Positions 1-8,442 of a stretch of DNA of 64,000 bases are shown in pieces. Source of the stretch: Frigoribacterium sp. Leaf8. Its GTDB lineage: Bacteria; Actinomycetota; Actinomycetes; Actinomycetales; Microbacteriaceae. The stretch spans positions 401,696 to 465,695 of the forward strand of contig NZ_LMKB01000006.1 in assembly GCF_001421165.1 (NCBI RefSeq). The letters are read 5' to 3'. Position 1 is the first letter of the stretch; each line of letters begins with the position of its first letter. The notes beneath the pieces were generated by a model. That model was not told the DNA's origin, made no database searches, and saw only the letters and a list, made by a program, of their open reading frames with translations. The translations under genes were made by a program, and so were the position numbers.

Positions 1-983
1 TCTTCGACATGCGCCACGTCGGGCTCGGCGACCTCCTCGAACGACTCGAGCGCCTCCGTCGCCAGCTCACGGCCGAGGGGCTCTTCTCCCCCGAGCGCAA
101 GCGGGCCCTGCCGTTCCTGCCCGGCTGCATCGGCCTCGTCACCGGCAAGGACAGCGACGCCGAGAAAGACGTCCTGCGCAACGCCCAGCTGAGATGGCCC
201 TCGGTCTCGTTCCGCGTCGTGCACTCGGCGGTGCAGGGCGACCGCATGGTCGGCGAGGTCACGGCGGCGATCCAGCGCCTCGACGCCGACGACGAGGTCG
301 ACGTCATCATCGTCGCGCGAGGCGGCGGCGATTTCCAGAACCTCCTCGGCTTCAGCGACGAAGGCCTCGTCCGCGCCGTCTCGGCGTGCACCACGCCGGT
401 CGTCAGCGCCATCGGGCACGAGGCGGATCGGCCGCTCCTCGACGACGTCGCCGACCTGCGCGCGTCCACGCCCACCGACGCCGCGAAACGGGTCGTCCCC
501 GACGTGACCGAAGAACTGTCGCGCGTGCAACAGGCGCGCACCCGCATCGGCGTGCGCCTGACCTCGCTGGTCGCCACCGAGATCGACCGGCTCGAACAGA
601 TCCGCAGCCGGCCGGTGCTGGCGTCGCCCCAGACCCTCGTCGACGTGCGGGCCGACGAGGTCGTCCGGGCGGTGGCCCGCGGCGAAGAACTCGTCGGCCG
701 GGCCGTCGAGAGGGCGCACACCCGCGTCTCGGAGCTCACGGCCCAGCTGCGCGCCTTGTCGCCGCAGGGCACGCTGCGCCGCGGTTACGCGATCGTGCAG
801 CTGCCGTCGGGCAGGGTGTTGCGGTCCCCCGCCGAGGCCCCCGCCGAGACGCGCCTGCTCGTGACGACCGACGGAGGCGCGGTGGGCGCCGTCAGCACCG
901 GCGCCTCCTCCCCAGGCTCCGACGCTCCCGACGAGTCGTCACCCGTGGCGTCCGCCACGACCTCCGTCAGCACCCCTCGTTAG
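1..983 (+). CDS. xseA: Exodeoxyribonuclease VII large subunit (5' end outside window)
   Basis: This is the C-terminal part of XseA, the catalytic subunit of exonuclease VII, which degrades single-stranded DNA to oligonucleotides in the cytoplasm. The reading frame is open from base 3, so the start lies upstream of the window. Family signatures are visible: a VQG segment, ARGGGDF, the segment running from PVVSAIGHEADRPLL, and DLRASTPTDAAK, followed by the coiled-coil region that contacts the small subunit and the late GTLRRGYAIVQ element. The tail after that is Ser/Thr/Ala-rich and poorly conserved. xseB follows after 9 bp, so the two subunits are presumably made together. Identification is secure; only the N-terminal OB domain is missing from view. 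Confidence 0.95.
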   Translation, partial: FDMRHVGLGDLLERLERLRRQLTAEGLFSPERKRALPFLPGCIGLVTGKDSDAEKDVLRNAQLRWPSVSFRVVHSAVQGDRMVGEVTAAIQRLDADDEVDVIIVARGGGDFQNLLGFSDEGLVRAVSACTTPVVSAIGHEADRPLLDDVADLRASTPTDAAKRVVPDVTEELSRVQQARTRIGVRLTSLVATEIDRLEQIRSRPVLASPQTLVDVRADEVVRAVARGEELVGRAVERAHTRVSELTAQLRALSPQGTLRRGYAIVQLPSGRVLRSPAEAPAETRLLVTTDGGAVGAVSTGASSPGSDAPDESSPVASATTSVSTPR

Positions 984-986
984 GAT
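981..986 (+). promoter_or_regulatory. -10 box of a candidate leaderless promoter for xseB
   Basis: TAGGAT overlaps the TAG stop codon of xseA and lies 6 nt before the GTG of xseB. No Shine-Dalgarno sequence fits in the gap, so an internal promoter giving a leaderless xseB transcript is inferred. A -35 element is not evident. Confidence 0.4.
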
Positions 987-992
987 CGTCGC

Positions 993-1223
993 GTGGACAC
1001 CACCCCGACCAGCACCCCGCCCGACGTCTCGTCGCTCAGCTACGAGCAGGCCCGCGACGAGCTCGTGTCCGTCGTGTCCGAACTCGAGCAGGGCGCCTCG
1101 ACCCTCGAGCGCTCGCTGGCCCTCTGGGAACGCGGCGAGGCGCTCGCCCGGCGCTGCGAAGAATGGTTGATGGGGGCGCGGGAGCGCCTCGAGGCGGCCC
1201 GCCGTCAGGGGTCGGCAGAATGA
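993..1223 (+). CDS. xseB: Exodeoxyribonuclease VII small subunit
   Basis: XseB is the small accessory subunit of exonuclease VII. The 76-residue length is normal for the family. The sequence has the expected pattern [19 protein letters not shown], then [22 protein letters not shown] and a charged end, which is the two-helix coiled coil that packs against XseA. The start is GTG at 993, nine bases after the xseA stop. There is no good ribosome binding site, but a TAGGAT box sits 6 nt upstream. The stop overlaps the start of the next gene (ATGA), so xseB and the DUF4245 gene are probably translationally coupled. Confidence 0.93.
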   Translation: MDTTPTSTPPDVSSLSYEQARDELVSVVSELEQGASTLERSLALWERGEALARRCEEWLMGARERLEAARRQGSAE

Positions 1224-1903
1224 CCTCCCCCTCCGACGGCGGTCCCCGGGGCTCGCGACGTCCCCGAGAGCCCCGCATCGTCGCCGAACTCGGCCGACCC
1301 GAGACCCCGGACGAGACCGCCGCGCGCAAGGCCGAGAACACCCGCAAGCACTACGCGAACCAGACGGCGATCAACCTGACCCTGTCGATCGTCGCCTCGC
1401 TCGGCATCGTGCTCTTCCTCGTGCTCGTCGTGGTCCGCCCGAGTGGCACGGTGAACCGGCAAGAGATCGACTACGTCCAGGTCGCGTCGCAGGCCCAGGC
1501 GAGCGTCGACGCCCCCCTGGCCGCGCCTCCGCTGCCCGACGGCTGGAGCTCGAACGCCGCCGAGGTCCGGTCCACGACCCGCGACGACGTGCCGACCTGG
1601 TACGTGGGGCTGATCACGCCGGCCCAGCAGTTCATCGGGCTCGAACAGGGCATCGACGCCAATCCGACCTGGGTCAGCCTGCAGGTGCAGAACGCGGCGG
1701 CGACGTCGACCCGGTCGATCGGCGGTCTGACCTGGGACGTCTACGACCGGCGCGACGCCGACGACCCGGGCAACTACGCCTATGCCCTGACCACCACGGT
1801 CGACCGCAGCTCGTACGTGCTCTACGGCACGGCCGACGATGCCGAGTTCGACGTGCTGGCCACCTCCCTTGCCGAGCAGATCTCCAGCCAAGAAAGCGAA
1901 TGA
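1220..1903 (+). CDS. DUF4245 family single-pass membrane protein
   Basis: A 227-residue protein of the actinobacterial DUF4245 family, function unknown. I chose ATG at 1220 because it overlaps the xseB stop as ATGA; the same frame stays open much further upstream only as the antisense-like shadow of xseA. The N-terminal 45 residues are charged and proline-rich. A single transmembrane helix ([17 protein letters not shown]) lies around residues 52-68. An extracytoplasmic domain of about 150 residues follows, with the family's [14 protein letters not shown] and WYVGLITP segments. The position between xseB and fumC is typical of this family in actinobacteria. An envelope role is inferred from topology only. 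Confidence 0.85.
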   Translation: MTSPSDGGPRGSRRPREPRIVAELGRPETPDETAARKAENTRKHYANQTAINLTLSIVASLGIVLFLVLVVVRPSGTVNRQEIDYVQVASQAQASVDAPLAAPPLPDGWSSNAAEVRSTTRDDVPTWYVGLITPAQQFIGLEQGIDANPTWVSLQVQNAAATSTRSIGGLTWDVYDRRDADDPGNYAYALTTTVDRSSYVLYGTADDAEFDVLATSLAEQISSQESE

Positions 1904-1904
1904 C

Positions 1905-2636
1905 GTGACCCGACACGACCCCGCCGCCGGCGTGCCCGCCACCGCGGTCCCTTCCGCACCCGAGAACACCGCGACGTCCCGGCCCACGGACGTCTCGGCC
2001 ATCGCGCCGGTGAGCGCGTCCGAGCCGGGGACGGCATGGAGCCGGATGGTGGACGGCAACCACCGTTTCGTCGAGGGGGCACCTCGCCACCCCCACCAGG
2101 ACAGCGACCGGCGGTCGTCCCTCGCCGCCGGCCAAGAGCCCGTGGCGGCCCTCTTCGGATGCGCCGACTCGCGACTGGCCGCCGAGATCATCTTCGACGT
2201 CGGCCTCGGTGACCTCTTCGTCGTGCGCAACGCCGGCCAGGTGGTCGGCGACACCGTCATCGCCTCGCTCGAGTTCGCGGTCTCGGTGCTCCACGTCCCC
2301 CTCATCGTGGTGCTCGGCCACGACAGCTGCGGCGCCGTCGCCTCGGCCATCGACTCCATCGGTTCCGACGCCGCCCCCGGGTCGGCCTTCCTGGGTGGGC
2401 TGATCGACATGATCATGCCGTCGGTCGAGCGTGCCCAGCTCGACCTCGAGACGGGTGCCGACCTCGACCCCCGCACGGTCGGCCAATTGCACATCGAGGC
2501 GTCGGTCCGCACGCTCGTCGACCGGTCCGCCCTCATCGCGTCCGCCGTCGCGGACGGTAAGTTGGCCGTGGTCGGCGCGAACTACGACCTCGCCAACGGG
2601 CGGGTCGACCCTTCGGTCGTCGTCGGCCGACTCTGA
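1905..2636 (+). CDS. Beta-class carbonic anhydrase
   Basis: A zinc enzyme interconverting CO2 and bicarbonate in the cytoplasm. With the GTG start at 1905, just after the DUF4245 stop, the protein has 243 residues. The zinc ligands and catalytic dyad are visible: CADSR (Cys86, Asp88, Arg90) and GHDSCGA (His139, Cys142). The segment between them, [20 protein letters not shown], is the conserved dimer core. The first 40 residues are low-complexity and probably disordered. The frame is also open upstream to 1839, but that would overlap the previous gene. Bicarbonate supply for carboxylases is the usual role; nothing here indicates a carboxysome. Confidence 0.93.
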   Translation: MTRHDPAAGVPATAVPSAPENTATSRPTDVSAIAPVSASEPGTAWSRMVDGNHRFVEGAPRHPHQDSDRRSSLAAGQEPVAALFGCADSRLAAEIIFDVGLGDLFVVRNAGQVVGDTVIASLEFAVSVLHVPLIVVLGHDSCGAVASAIDSIGSDAAPGSAFLGGLIDMIMPSVERAQLDLETGADLDPRTVGQLHIEASVRTLVDRSALIASAVADGKLAVVGANYDLANGRVDPSVVVGRL

Positions 2637-2721
2637 ACCGAGTCGGTGCGAACGCTCCGACGCCCCGCGCCCTCGACGGGCGCAGCAGCCCGGCAGGGCC
2701 CGAGGAAAGGACCACGACGTC

Positions 2722-4122
2722 GTGACCACATCCGAGACCGAGTACCGCATCGAGCACGACACGATGGGCGAGGTGCGGGTGCCCGCATCGGCCCTCTACC
2801 GCGCCCAGACGCAGCGTGCCGTCGAGAACTTCCCCATCAGCGGGGCCGGTCTCGAGCCGGCGCAGATCGTCGCGCTCGCTCGCATCAAGCGCGCGGCCGC
2901 CCTGGTGAACGGCGAGATGGGCATCATCGACCGTCCCGTCGCCGATGCGATCGTCTCGGCCGCGGACCAGATCATCGGTGGCAGCCATCACGACCAGTTC
3001 CCGGTCGACGTCTACCAGACCGGCAGCGGCACGTCTTCGAACATGAACATGAACGAGGTGCTCGCCACCCTCGCCGGAACGGTCGACGGCGTCGCCGTCC
3101 ACCCCAACGACCACGTCAACGCGTCGCAGTCGTCGAACGACGTGTTCCCGACCTCGGTGCACGTCGCCGTCACGGGCGCGCTGCTGCACGACCTGGTGCC
3201 CGCCCTCGACCACCTGGCGGTCGCCCTCGAGAAGAAGGCCACGGCCTGGTCCGACGTGGTGAAGGCGGGCCGCACCCACCTCATGGACGCCACGCCGGTC
3301 ACGCTCGGGCAGGAGTTCGGCGGCTACGCCCGGCAGATCCGTCTCGCGATCGAACGGGTGCAGAGCGCCCTGCCGCGCGTGGCAGAGGTCCCCCTGGGCG
3401 GAACGGCCACCGGCACCGGCATCAACACGCCTCAGGGCTTCCCGCAGCGGGTCATCGCCGCCCTCGCGGACGACAGCGGGCTGCCCGTCACCGAGGCGCT
3501 CGACCACTTCGAGGCGCAGGGGGCCCGCGACGCGCTCGTCGAGGCCTCCGGTGCCTTGCGCGTGCTCGCCGTGAGCCTCACCAAGATCAACAACGACATC
3601 CGCTGGATGGGCTCTGGGCCCAACGCGGGTCTCGGCGAGCTGCACATCCCCGACCTGCAGCCCGGCTCGTCGATCATGCCGGGCAAGGTCAACCCGGTCA
3701 TCCCCGAGGCCGTGCTCATGGTCTCGGCACGGGTGATCGGCAACGACGCGACGATCGCCTGGGCGGGCGCGTCCGGAGCCTTCGAACTCAACGTGGCGAT
3801 CCCCGTGATGGGGACGGCGTTGCTCGAGTCGATCCGCCTGCTCTCGAACGCCACCCGCGCCCTGGCGGACAAGACCGTCGACGGGCTCGAGGCCAACGTC
3901 GAGCACGCCCGGGCCCTCGCCGAGTCGTCCCCGTCGATCGTGACGCCGCTCAACCGCGTCATCGGCTACGAGGCCGCGGCGAAGGTGGCCAAGCACGCGG
4001 TGGCCCAGAAGCTCACCGTTCGCGAGGCCGTCGTCGATCTCGGGTTCGTCGAGCGGGGCGAGGTCACCGAGCAGCAGCTCGACACCGCACTCGACGTGCT
4101 CAGCATGACCCACCCGGGCTGA
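2722..4122 (+). CDS. fumC: Class II fumarate hydratase
   Basis: Fumarase C interconverts fumarate and malate in the TCA cycle and is an oxygen-stable homotetramer. The 466-residue length is normal. The superfamily signature [11 protein letters not shown] is at about residue 315. Upstream are [32 protein letters not shown] and the catalytic-histidine region [18 protein letters not shown]. The GTG start at 2722 is preceded by GAGGAAAGGA at a good distance. The frame continues upstream inside the carbonic anhydrase gene, which I reject as coding. Other members of the superfamily (aspartase, argininosuccinate lyase) are less likely given the SSNDVFPT and [11 protein letters not shown] context. 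Confidence 0.96.
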   Translation: MTTSETEYRIEHDTMGEVRVPASALYRAQTQRAVENFPISGAGLEPAQIVALARIKRAAALVNGEMGIIDRPVADAIVSAADQIIGGSHHDQFPVDVYQTGSGTSSNMNMNEVLATLAGTVDGVAVHPNDHVNASQSSNDVFPTSVHVAVTGALLHDLVPALDHLAVALEKKATAWSDVVKAGRTHLMDATPVTLGQEFGGYARQIRLAIERVQSALPRVAEVPLGGTATGTGINTPQGFPQRVIAALADDSGLPVTEALDHFEAQGARDALVEASGALRVLAVSLTKINNDIRWMGSGPNAGLGELHIPDLQPGSSIMPGKVNPVIPEAVLMVSARVIGNDATIAWAGASGAFELNVAIPVMGTALLESIRLLSNATRALADKTVDGLEANVEHARALAESSPSIVTPLNRVIGYEAAAKVAKHAVAQKLTVREAVVDLGFVERGEVTEQQLDTALDVLSMTHPG

Positions 4123-4207
4123 GCCCACCCGCCTGAGTCCAGCCCCGAGCGGCCCGGGTCGAGCCCTCCGTCCTGAGCCCATCCCCGGCCGGCCGGGACC
4201 ACAGCAC

Positions 4208-4254
4208 GTCGAGGAGGCGCGCGCCCGTCGTCGACGGACACGCGCCTCCTCGAC
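4208..4254. terminator. Bidirectional hairpin terminator made of an inverted pair of the GGAGGCGCG motif
   Basis: GTCGAGGAGGCGCG (4208-4221) pairs perfectly with CGCGCCTCCTCGAC (4241-4254), giving a 14-bp stem with a 19-nt loop followed by CTTTAG. It lies between the convergent fumC and prepilin peptidase genes and can serve both. The stem is built from two opposed copies of the window-wide repeat motif. Confidence 0.7.
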
Positions 4255-4281
4255 CTTTAGGCTTCTCTACCCTCTCGCCTG

Positions 4282-4317
4282 CCTGTTCGCGTTCCTGTTC
4301 CCGTTCCCGTTCCCGTC
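4282..4317. repeat. Short hexanucleotide repeat (CCGTTC-type)
   Basis: About five imperfect copies of a six-base unit read as TTCCTG, TTCCCG, TTCCCG, TTCCCG. It lies downstream of both convergent genes, in the spacer between the terminator hairpin and the prepilin peptidase stop. Such tracts can vary in length by slippage. Confidence 0.6.
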
Positions 4318-4343
4318 GACGGGGGCACGCCGCGACGCGGACC

Positions 4344-5123
4344 TCACGGACCCGTCACGACGGCATCGACGGCGACGGCCACCGACGGGCTGGCCACGAC
4401 ACACCAGAAGGCCGCGAGCAGGCACGGCCCGAAAGGGATGCCCCGGCTGACCGATGCCAGCTCTGGCCACGGAGGCGTGCCGGCCCGTCGCGACCTCGAG
4501 CCCAACGCCCGAACGCCGGCCACCCCGACCGCGAACGTTCCGGCAAGAGCCCAGAGACCCAGGAGGGCCGCCGGGCTACCCGTCGCGACGAGTCCGCTCA
4601 ACACGGCGCCGAGCTTGACGTCCCCCATGCCCAGGCCGCCGGCGATGGCGGCCACCAGACCGAGCACGGCGGCGACCAGGGCGAAGGCCAGGCTCGTGGC
4701 CGCCGTGGCGATACCGCCCCCCGCGACGAGCAGGACGGTCGACACCCCCCACGCACCCGCGGCCACTCCGACGAGGACGTTCGGCAGTCGACGCTCGGCG
4801 ATGTCGATCCAGACCAGGGCCGGAGTCACGGCCGCGACTCCGAGACATCCGACGAGCGTCACCGCCCCGGCGCTCGCGCCCGTGAGGGGGCCGGCATCCA
4901 GTGTGGCGGCAGCGACCGTGACCGCCGACAGTGCAGCCGCGGCGACTGCTTCGAGGGCCTGCGTGCGCTCCTGTCGCGGTCCATCACCACCTCGAACCGC
5001 TTCCCCGTCCGACGAGCGCGTCCCGTCCGGCGAGCGCGTCCCGTCCGGCGAGCCCGTCCCGTCCGACGAACCCGTCCCGTCCGGGGACGCCGTCTCGTCC
5101 ACGAGACCTTCCGACGAGCTCAC
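4344..5123 (-). CDS. A24 family prepilin peptidase, short form
   Basis: An aspartic protease of the type 4 prepilin peptidase family, which cleaves prepilin leader peptides at the membrane. With GTG at 5123 the protein has 259 residues. The start overlaps the stop of the upstream gene as GTGA, indicating coupled translation. The two catalytic aspartates are visible: Asp107 in WIDIAERRLPN and Asp168 in GLGMGDVKLG. Six or so hydrophobic segments follow the family topology. The N-terminal methylase domain of PilD is absent, as in TadV/CpaA-type enzymes. Residues 10-40 are a run of five-residue S-x-D-G-T repeats before the first membrane segment, which is odd. No pilin or Tad genes are in the window, so its substrate is unknown. 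Confidence 0.85.
   Translation of the reverse strand: MSSSEGLVDETASPDGTGSSDGTGSPDGTRSPDGTRSSDGEAVRGGDGPRQERTQALEAVAAAALSAVTVAAATLDAGPLTGASAGAVTLVGCLGVAAVTPALVWIDIAERRLPNVLVGVAAGAWGVSTVLLVAGGGIATAATSLAFALVAAVLGLVAAIAGGLGMGDVKLGAVLSGLVATGSPAALLGLWALAGTFAVGVAGVRALGSRSRRAGTPPWPELASVSRGIPFGPCLLAAFWCVVASPSVAVAVDAVVTGP
5005..5100. repeat. 15-bp tandem repeat inside the prepilin peptidase gene
   Basis: The unit CGTCCCGTCCGGCGA recurs about six times with one or two changes per copy. It encodes the repeated pentapeptide SPDGT/SSDGT near the N-terminus on the minus strand. The in-frame 15-bp period means copy number can change without frameshift. Confidence 0.8.
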
Positions 5124-6184
5124 GATGCTCCTGATGACGAGGCCGTCTCCGATCCCGACCGACCCGAATGCGGAGTACGTCCCCGAGCTGGTCGGACCAG
5201 ATGCCACGGGCGTCGACCTCGCGTGCGCCGAGTTCGCGGACGGTGGGCACGGCCCGTCGTCACGACGAGTCGCCGTCGAGGTCGCCGGGCGTCGTCGAGC
5301 ACCGCGTGCACGGCCTCGACGATGAGCGATCGATGGTCGCGCACCATCTCGTAGCTGGCTCGAAGGGCGGTTCGTCCCTGGACCGTGATCGCGAGGTCCT
5401 TCAGACGGTCCGCGTCGAACGTGTCGCCGTGCCACCTGCGCCCGTCGAGTTCGAGGGCGACGACACCGTCGACGACGACGTCGATGCGGCGGCGATCCTC
5501 CGGGCCGACCCGGGTCTGGGACTCGACGCGGTGCCCCAGGTCGGCGAACGTCACCCGCATGACGCTCTCGATGAAGCTCTCGCTCCGCGGATCGGCCCAG
5601 TCGACGATGCCCCTCACATCGGCGGGAGCCTCGGCGAACGCCGCGTGCAGTCCGGCGACTGAGAAGTGACCGCTCGACAGCGCCCAGTCCAGGAGGGCGA
5701 CGGCCTCGTCGAGAGGAGCCGCCGTCACGGCGTCCACCAGAGCGGTGCCGACGGGAACGGCCCAGGCCGCCCGCCGTGCGTCCTCCGATCCGTGTTCGTC
5801 GTCATCCGGCGGACGGGGCACCGGCCCGGGTGACGGACGACAGGGCACGCCCCCGTCGGAGCGCCACAGCACCCTCGCACCGTGCCTGGCCCGAAGTCGT
5901 GAGGCTCCAGGGGGCACCACGACGCTGACGATCGGAACGGTGGTCCACATCCACGCCCCGAGGAGGGCCAAGAGCGACGCCCCGGTCAACCGGCCCCCGA
6001 TGCGCACGGCCTCGTACCGTGCGTCCCCCGGCGCGAAGGTCGTGTACCACCCGCGTCGGGCTCGGTGAACGTGCCCGGATCGCACTGCTGCGGTGAGCAT
6101 CCGGTCGGTGGCTCCGAGGGCGACGAGATCCCGCTTGTGGAGGACGCCGCCTGCCCTCCTGACGTGGGTCGCGATCTGCTGCAT
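5120..6184 (-). CDS. DUF559 / AbiEi-antitoxin-like N-terminal domain protein
   Basis: A 354-residue protein common in Microbacteriaceae. Residues 1-60 resemble the winged-helix part of AbiEi-family antitoxins (HVRRAGGVLHKRDLVALGATDRMLTA is the recognisable stretch). Residues 190-290 resemble DUF559, a Vsr/restriction-endonuclease-like fold, with RRIDVVVDGVVALELDGRRWHGD as the core carrying candidate metal-binding acidic residues. The last 50 residues are Arg-rich and low in conservation. No AbiEii-like toxin lies beside it; instead the stop overlaps the start of the prepilin peptidase (GTGA). Function is not established. A DNA-binding or nuclease role is inferred from the fold only. Confidence 0.75.
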   Translation of the reverse strand: MQQIATHVRRAGGVLHKRDLVALGATDRMLTAAVRSGHVHRARRGWYTTFAPGDARYEAVRIGGRLTGASLLALLGAWMWTTVPIVSVVVPPGASRLRARHGARVLWRSDGGVPCRPSPGPVPRPPDDDEHGSEDARRAAWAVPVGTALVDAVTAAPLDEAVALLDWALSSGHFSVAGLHAAFAEAPADVRGIVDWADPRSESFIESVMRVTFADLGHRVESQTRVGPEDRRRIDVVVDGVVALELDGRRWHGDTFDADRLKDLAITVQGRTALRASYEMVRDHRSLIVEAVHAVLDDARRPRRRLVVTTGRAHRPRTRRTRGRRPWHLVRPARGRTPHSGRSGSETASSSGAS

Positions 6185-6369
6185 GCCGACAGGCTGACGC
6201 GACCCGCGCCTCCTCCGCGGCGCACGAGAGCCCGCCGGTGGAGAACGTCCGCGTCGCGCGAGGTGGGGCCGAGGCGTCCCTCACCGCGGCTCGTCGACCC
6301 CGCGGCTCGTCGACCCCGCGGCGCGCCCGTGCCCGCGCCCCGCGCCCGTCCGGGCGTTCCCGACCATGC

Positions 6370-6442
6370 TGGCAAGTCCGGAGAATACCGCCCACCGACC
6401 TCGACACGGCCTCGAACCGTGTCGGATTGCTGAGTTGCCGAC
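6370..6442. repeat. GTCGGCAACTC-ended palindromic element, copy 1 (diverged)
   Basis: The left end CTGGCAAGTCCGGAGAA and right end TGCTGAGTTGCCGACC match the ends of the ten-copy element family in this window with several changes. Length is 73 bp. The interior differs from the other copies. It lies between the DUF559 start and the PhoH end. Confidence 0.6.
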
Positions 6443-6544
6443 CGGCAGGTGGACCCTGGTGCCGGTCGAGCACGGCACGGGTCGCACCGAGACGCCGACT
6501 CGTCACGGACCACCGAGCACCACGCGACCCCGAGCACAGTCCGG

Positions 6545-6618
6545 TGGGCAACTCAGGAGAACGGCGACCAGGTGCGGCCCTGACTCCCCGCAGCCTGCCG
6601 ATCGCCGGAGTTGCCGAC
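6545..6618. repeat. GTCGGCAACTC-ended palindromic element, copy 2
   Basis: Left end GGGCAACTCAGGAGAACG and right end CGCCGGAGTTGCCGAC, 74 bp overall. It belongs to the same family as copies 3-10 and is followed after 17 bp by a tandem array built on the GGAGGCGCG motif. Confidence 0.8.
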
Positions 6619-6635
6619 ACGACGCGCGGTGGCGG

Positions 6636-6816
6636 ACACGCAGGAGGCGCGACGCCAGAACGCAGGACGCGCAGCGCCAGACACGCAAGACGCGCGGCGC
6701 CAGACCGCGGGAGGCGCAGCGCCAGACACGCAGGAGGCGCGGCGCCGGACACGCCGGAGGCGCGGCGCCAGAACGCAGGAGCCGCGGCGCCAGACACGCG
6801 GGAGGCGCGGGTCAGG
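6636..6816. repeat. Eight-unit tandem array of a 22-23 bp motif-bearing unit
   Basis: Eight successive units follow the pattern ACACGCAGGAGGCGCGGCGCCAG, each with a few substitutions, beginning at about 6636, 6659, 6681, 6704, 6726, 6749, 6772 and 6794. Each unit contains one copy or degenerate copy of GGAGGCGCG. The last unit supplies the left arm of the PhoH terminator hairpin. The 656-bp spacer 6185-6840 otherwise holds only the two palindromic elements; I see no gene in it. Confidence 0.85.
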
Positions 6817-6830
6817 TGACCCGCGCCTCC
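6801..6830 (-). terminator. Perfect 14-bp palindrome, likely terminator of the PhoH gene
   Basis: GGAGGCGCGGGTCA (6801-6814) and TGACCCGCGCCTCC (6817-6830) form a perfect 14-bp stem with a 2-nt spacer. It sits ten bases beyond the PhoH stop codon. There is no T-run. The arms are opposed copies of the recurrent GGAGGCGCG motif. Confidence 0.65.
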
Positions 6831-6840
6831 TGCGTCCCTG

Positions 6841-8199
6841 CTACACCAGGTCGTTCGACTCGAGCATCTCGGTGACGAGGGCGGCGATCGCGGACCTCTC
6901 GGAGCGGGTCAGCGTCACGTGACCGAACAGCGGGTGACCCTTGAGCGTCTCGATGACCGAGGCGACCCCGTCGTGCCGGCCGACGCGCAGGTTGTCGCGC
7001 TGCGCCACGTCGTGGGTCAGCACCACCCGCGAGTTCTGGCCGATGCGGCTCAGGACGGTCAGCAGGACGTTGCGCTCGAGGGACTGCGCCTCGTCGACGA
7101 TCACGAAGGCGTCGTGCAACGACCGGCCCCGGATGTGCGTCAGGGGCAGGACCTCGAGGATGCCCCGCTCGACCACCTCGTCGAGGACGTTCTGGGACAC
7201 GATCGCGCCCAGCGTGTCGAAGACGGCCTGCGCCCACGGGTTCATCTTCTCGCCGGCGTCGCCCGGGAGGAACCCCAGGTCTTGGCCGCCCACCGCGTAG
7301 AGCGGGCGGAACACCATGATCTTCTTGTGCTGCTGCTTCTCGAGGACGGCCTCGAGGCCGGCGCAGAGCGCGAGGGCCGATTTGCCCGTGCCGGCGCTGC
7401 CCCCCAGCGACACGATGCCCACCTCGGGGTCGAGCAGCAGGTCGATCGCGAGGCGCTGCTCGGCCGATCGACCGTGCAGCCCGAAGACGTCGCGATCGCC
7501 GCGGACGAGACGAGCCTCGCCGCGGGCGACCACGCGCCCCAGTGCCGAGCCCCGCTCCGAGTGCACGACCACCCCGGTGTTCACGGGGACGTCCGCGAGC
7601 GCACGGGCGGAGATCTTCTCGGACTCGTAGAACGAGGCCATCTGCTCGCTCGAGACGTCGATCGAGGTCTGCCCGGTGTACCCGCTGTCGACGACCTGTT
7701 CGGCCCGGTATTCTTCGGCGGCCAGTCCGATCGACGCGGCCTTCACCCGCAGGGGCAGGTCTTTCGAGACGACCGTGACGGCCAGCCCGTCGGCGGCGAG
7801 GTTCGACGCGACGGCGAGGATGCGCGAGTCGGCGTCGTTCAGTTGCAGGCCCGAGGGCAGGACCGACATGTTCGAGTGGTTCAGCTCGACCCGCAGGGAG
7901 CCCCCGTCACCCACGGCCACCGGGAAGTCGAGACGGTCGTGCTTCACGCGGAGGTCGTCGAGGAGGCGCAGGGCCTGGCGCGCGAAGTAGCCCAGCTCGG
8001 GGTCGTGACGTTTGCCCTCGAGTTCGCTGACGACGACGACGGGAAGCACCACGTCGTGCTCGGCGAAGCGGAAGAGCGCCTGTGGATCGGACAGCAACAC
8101 CGAGGTGTCGAGCACGTACGTGCGTTGGGCGACCGACTGGTCACCCCCCGTCGTTGCTGCGGTGTTGCGTTCGGTTGAGGTGATGTTCGACGCGGTCAC
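6841..8199 (-). CDS. PIN domain-PhoH ATPase fusion protein
   Basis: A PhoH2-type protein in which an N-terminal PIN ribonuclease domain is fused to a PhoH P-loop ATPase. Members are described as RNA helicase/RNase enzymes. The PIN domain spans residues 27-160, with Asp31 in YVLDTSVLL and later acidic residues in the ELEG and NDADSRIL segments. The ATPase spans 240-452, with Walker A GSAGTGKS at about 267-274 and Walker [10 protein letters not shown], followed by TLSRIG-like and [11 protein letters not shown] elements. I prefer GTG at 8199 over GTG at 8205, because GGACGGAG then lies at a normal distance. The gene is monocistronic between two terminator-like regions. Confidence 0.92.
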   Translation of the reverse strand: MTASNITSTERNTAATTGGDQSVAQRTYVLDTSVLLSDPQALFRFAEHDVVLPVVVVSELEGKRHDPELGYFARQALRLLDDLRVKHDRLDFPVAVGDGGSLRVELNHSNMSVLPSGLQLNDADSRILAVASNLAADGLAVTVVSKDLPLRVKAASIGLAAEEYRAEQVVDSGYTGQTSIDVSSEQMASFYESEKISARALADVPVNTGVVVHSERGSALGRVVARGEARLVRGDRDVFGLHGRSAEQRLAIDLLLDPEVGIVSLGGSAGTGKSALALCAGLEAVLEKQQHKKIMVFRPLYAVGGQDLGFLPGDAGEKMNPWAQAVFDTLGAIVSQNVLDEVVERGILEVLPLTHIRGRSLHDAFVIVDEAQSLERNVLLTVLSRIGQNSRVVLTHDVAQRDNLRVGRHDGVASVIETLKGHPLFGHVTLTRSERSAIAALVTEMLESNDLV

Positions 8200-8291
8200 G
8201 ACCACTCCGTCCTCGGGCGGCTGGGCACCCGGGTACCTTCGGCAGAGACGGCCGCGGAGCAGTTGCGAGGCGAACTTTCGTGGCCGTCTCG

Positions 8292-8310
8292 ATCGGGCTC
8301 CTTGCCCGAT
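8292..8310. other. Small perfect hairpin in the spacer upstream of the PhoH gene
   Basis: ATCGGGC, a TCCTT loop and GCCCGAT form a 7-bp stem in the 243-bp spacer between the aminotransferase stop and the PhoH start. It may end the aminotransferase transcript or lie in the PhoH leader. Nothing else recognisable is in this spacer. Confidence 0.4.
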
Positions 8311-8442
8311 GTGTCGAACCTACGACGCGCCTCCGACATCCGCATCATCGACACCACCGTGTCGTGTGACGATCAGGTGAACGACCCTCATGTAACGGTC
8401 GAGGGTGCGGCGCGCGAGCCCCACCCCGCAGGGCGGTCCCGC

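Noticed and set aside
5120..6184. AbiE-type toxin-antitoxin system
   Set aside because: Only the antitoxin-like N-terminal domain is recognisable; no AbiEii nucleotidyltransferase toxin is adjacent.
6636..6816. CRISPR array
   Set aside because: Units are directly adjacent without unique spacers, repeats are degenerate and no cas genes are present.
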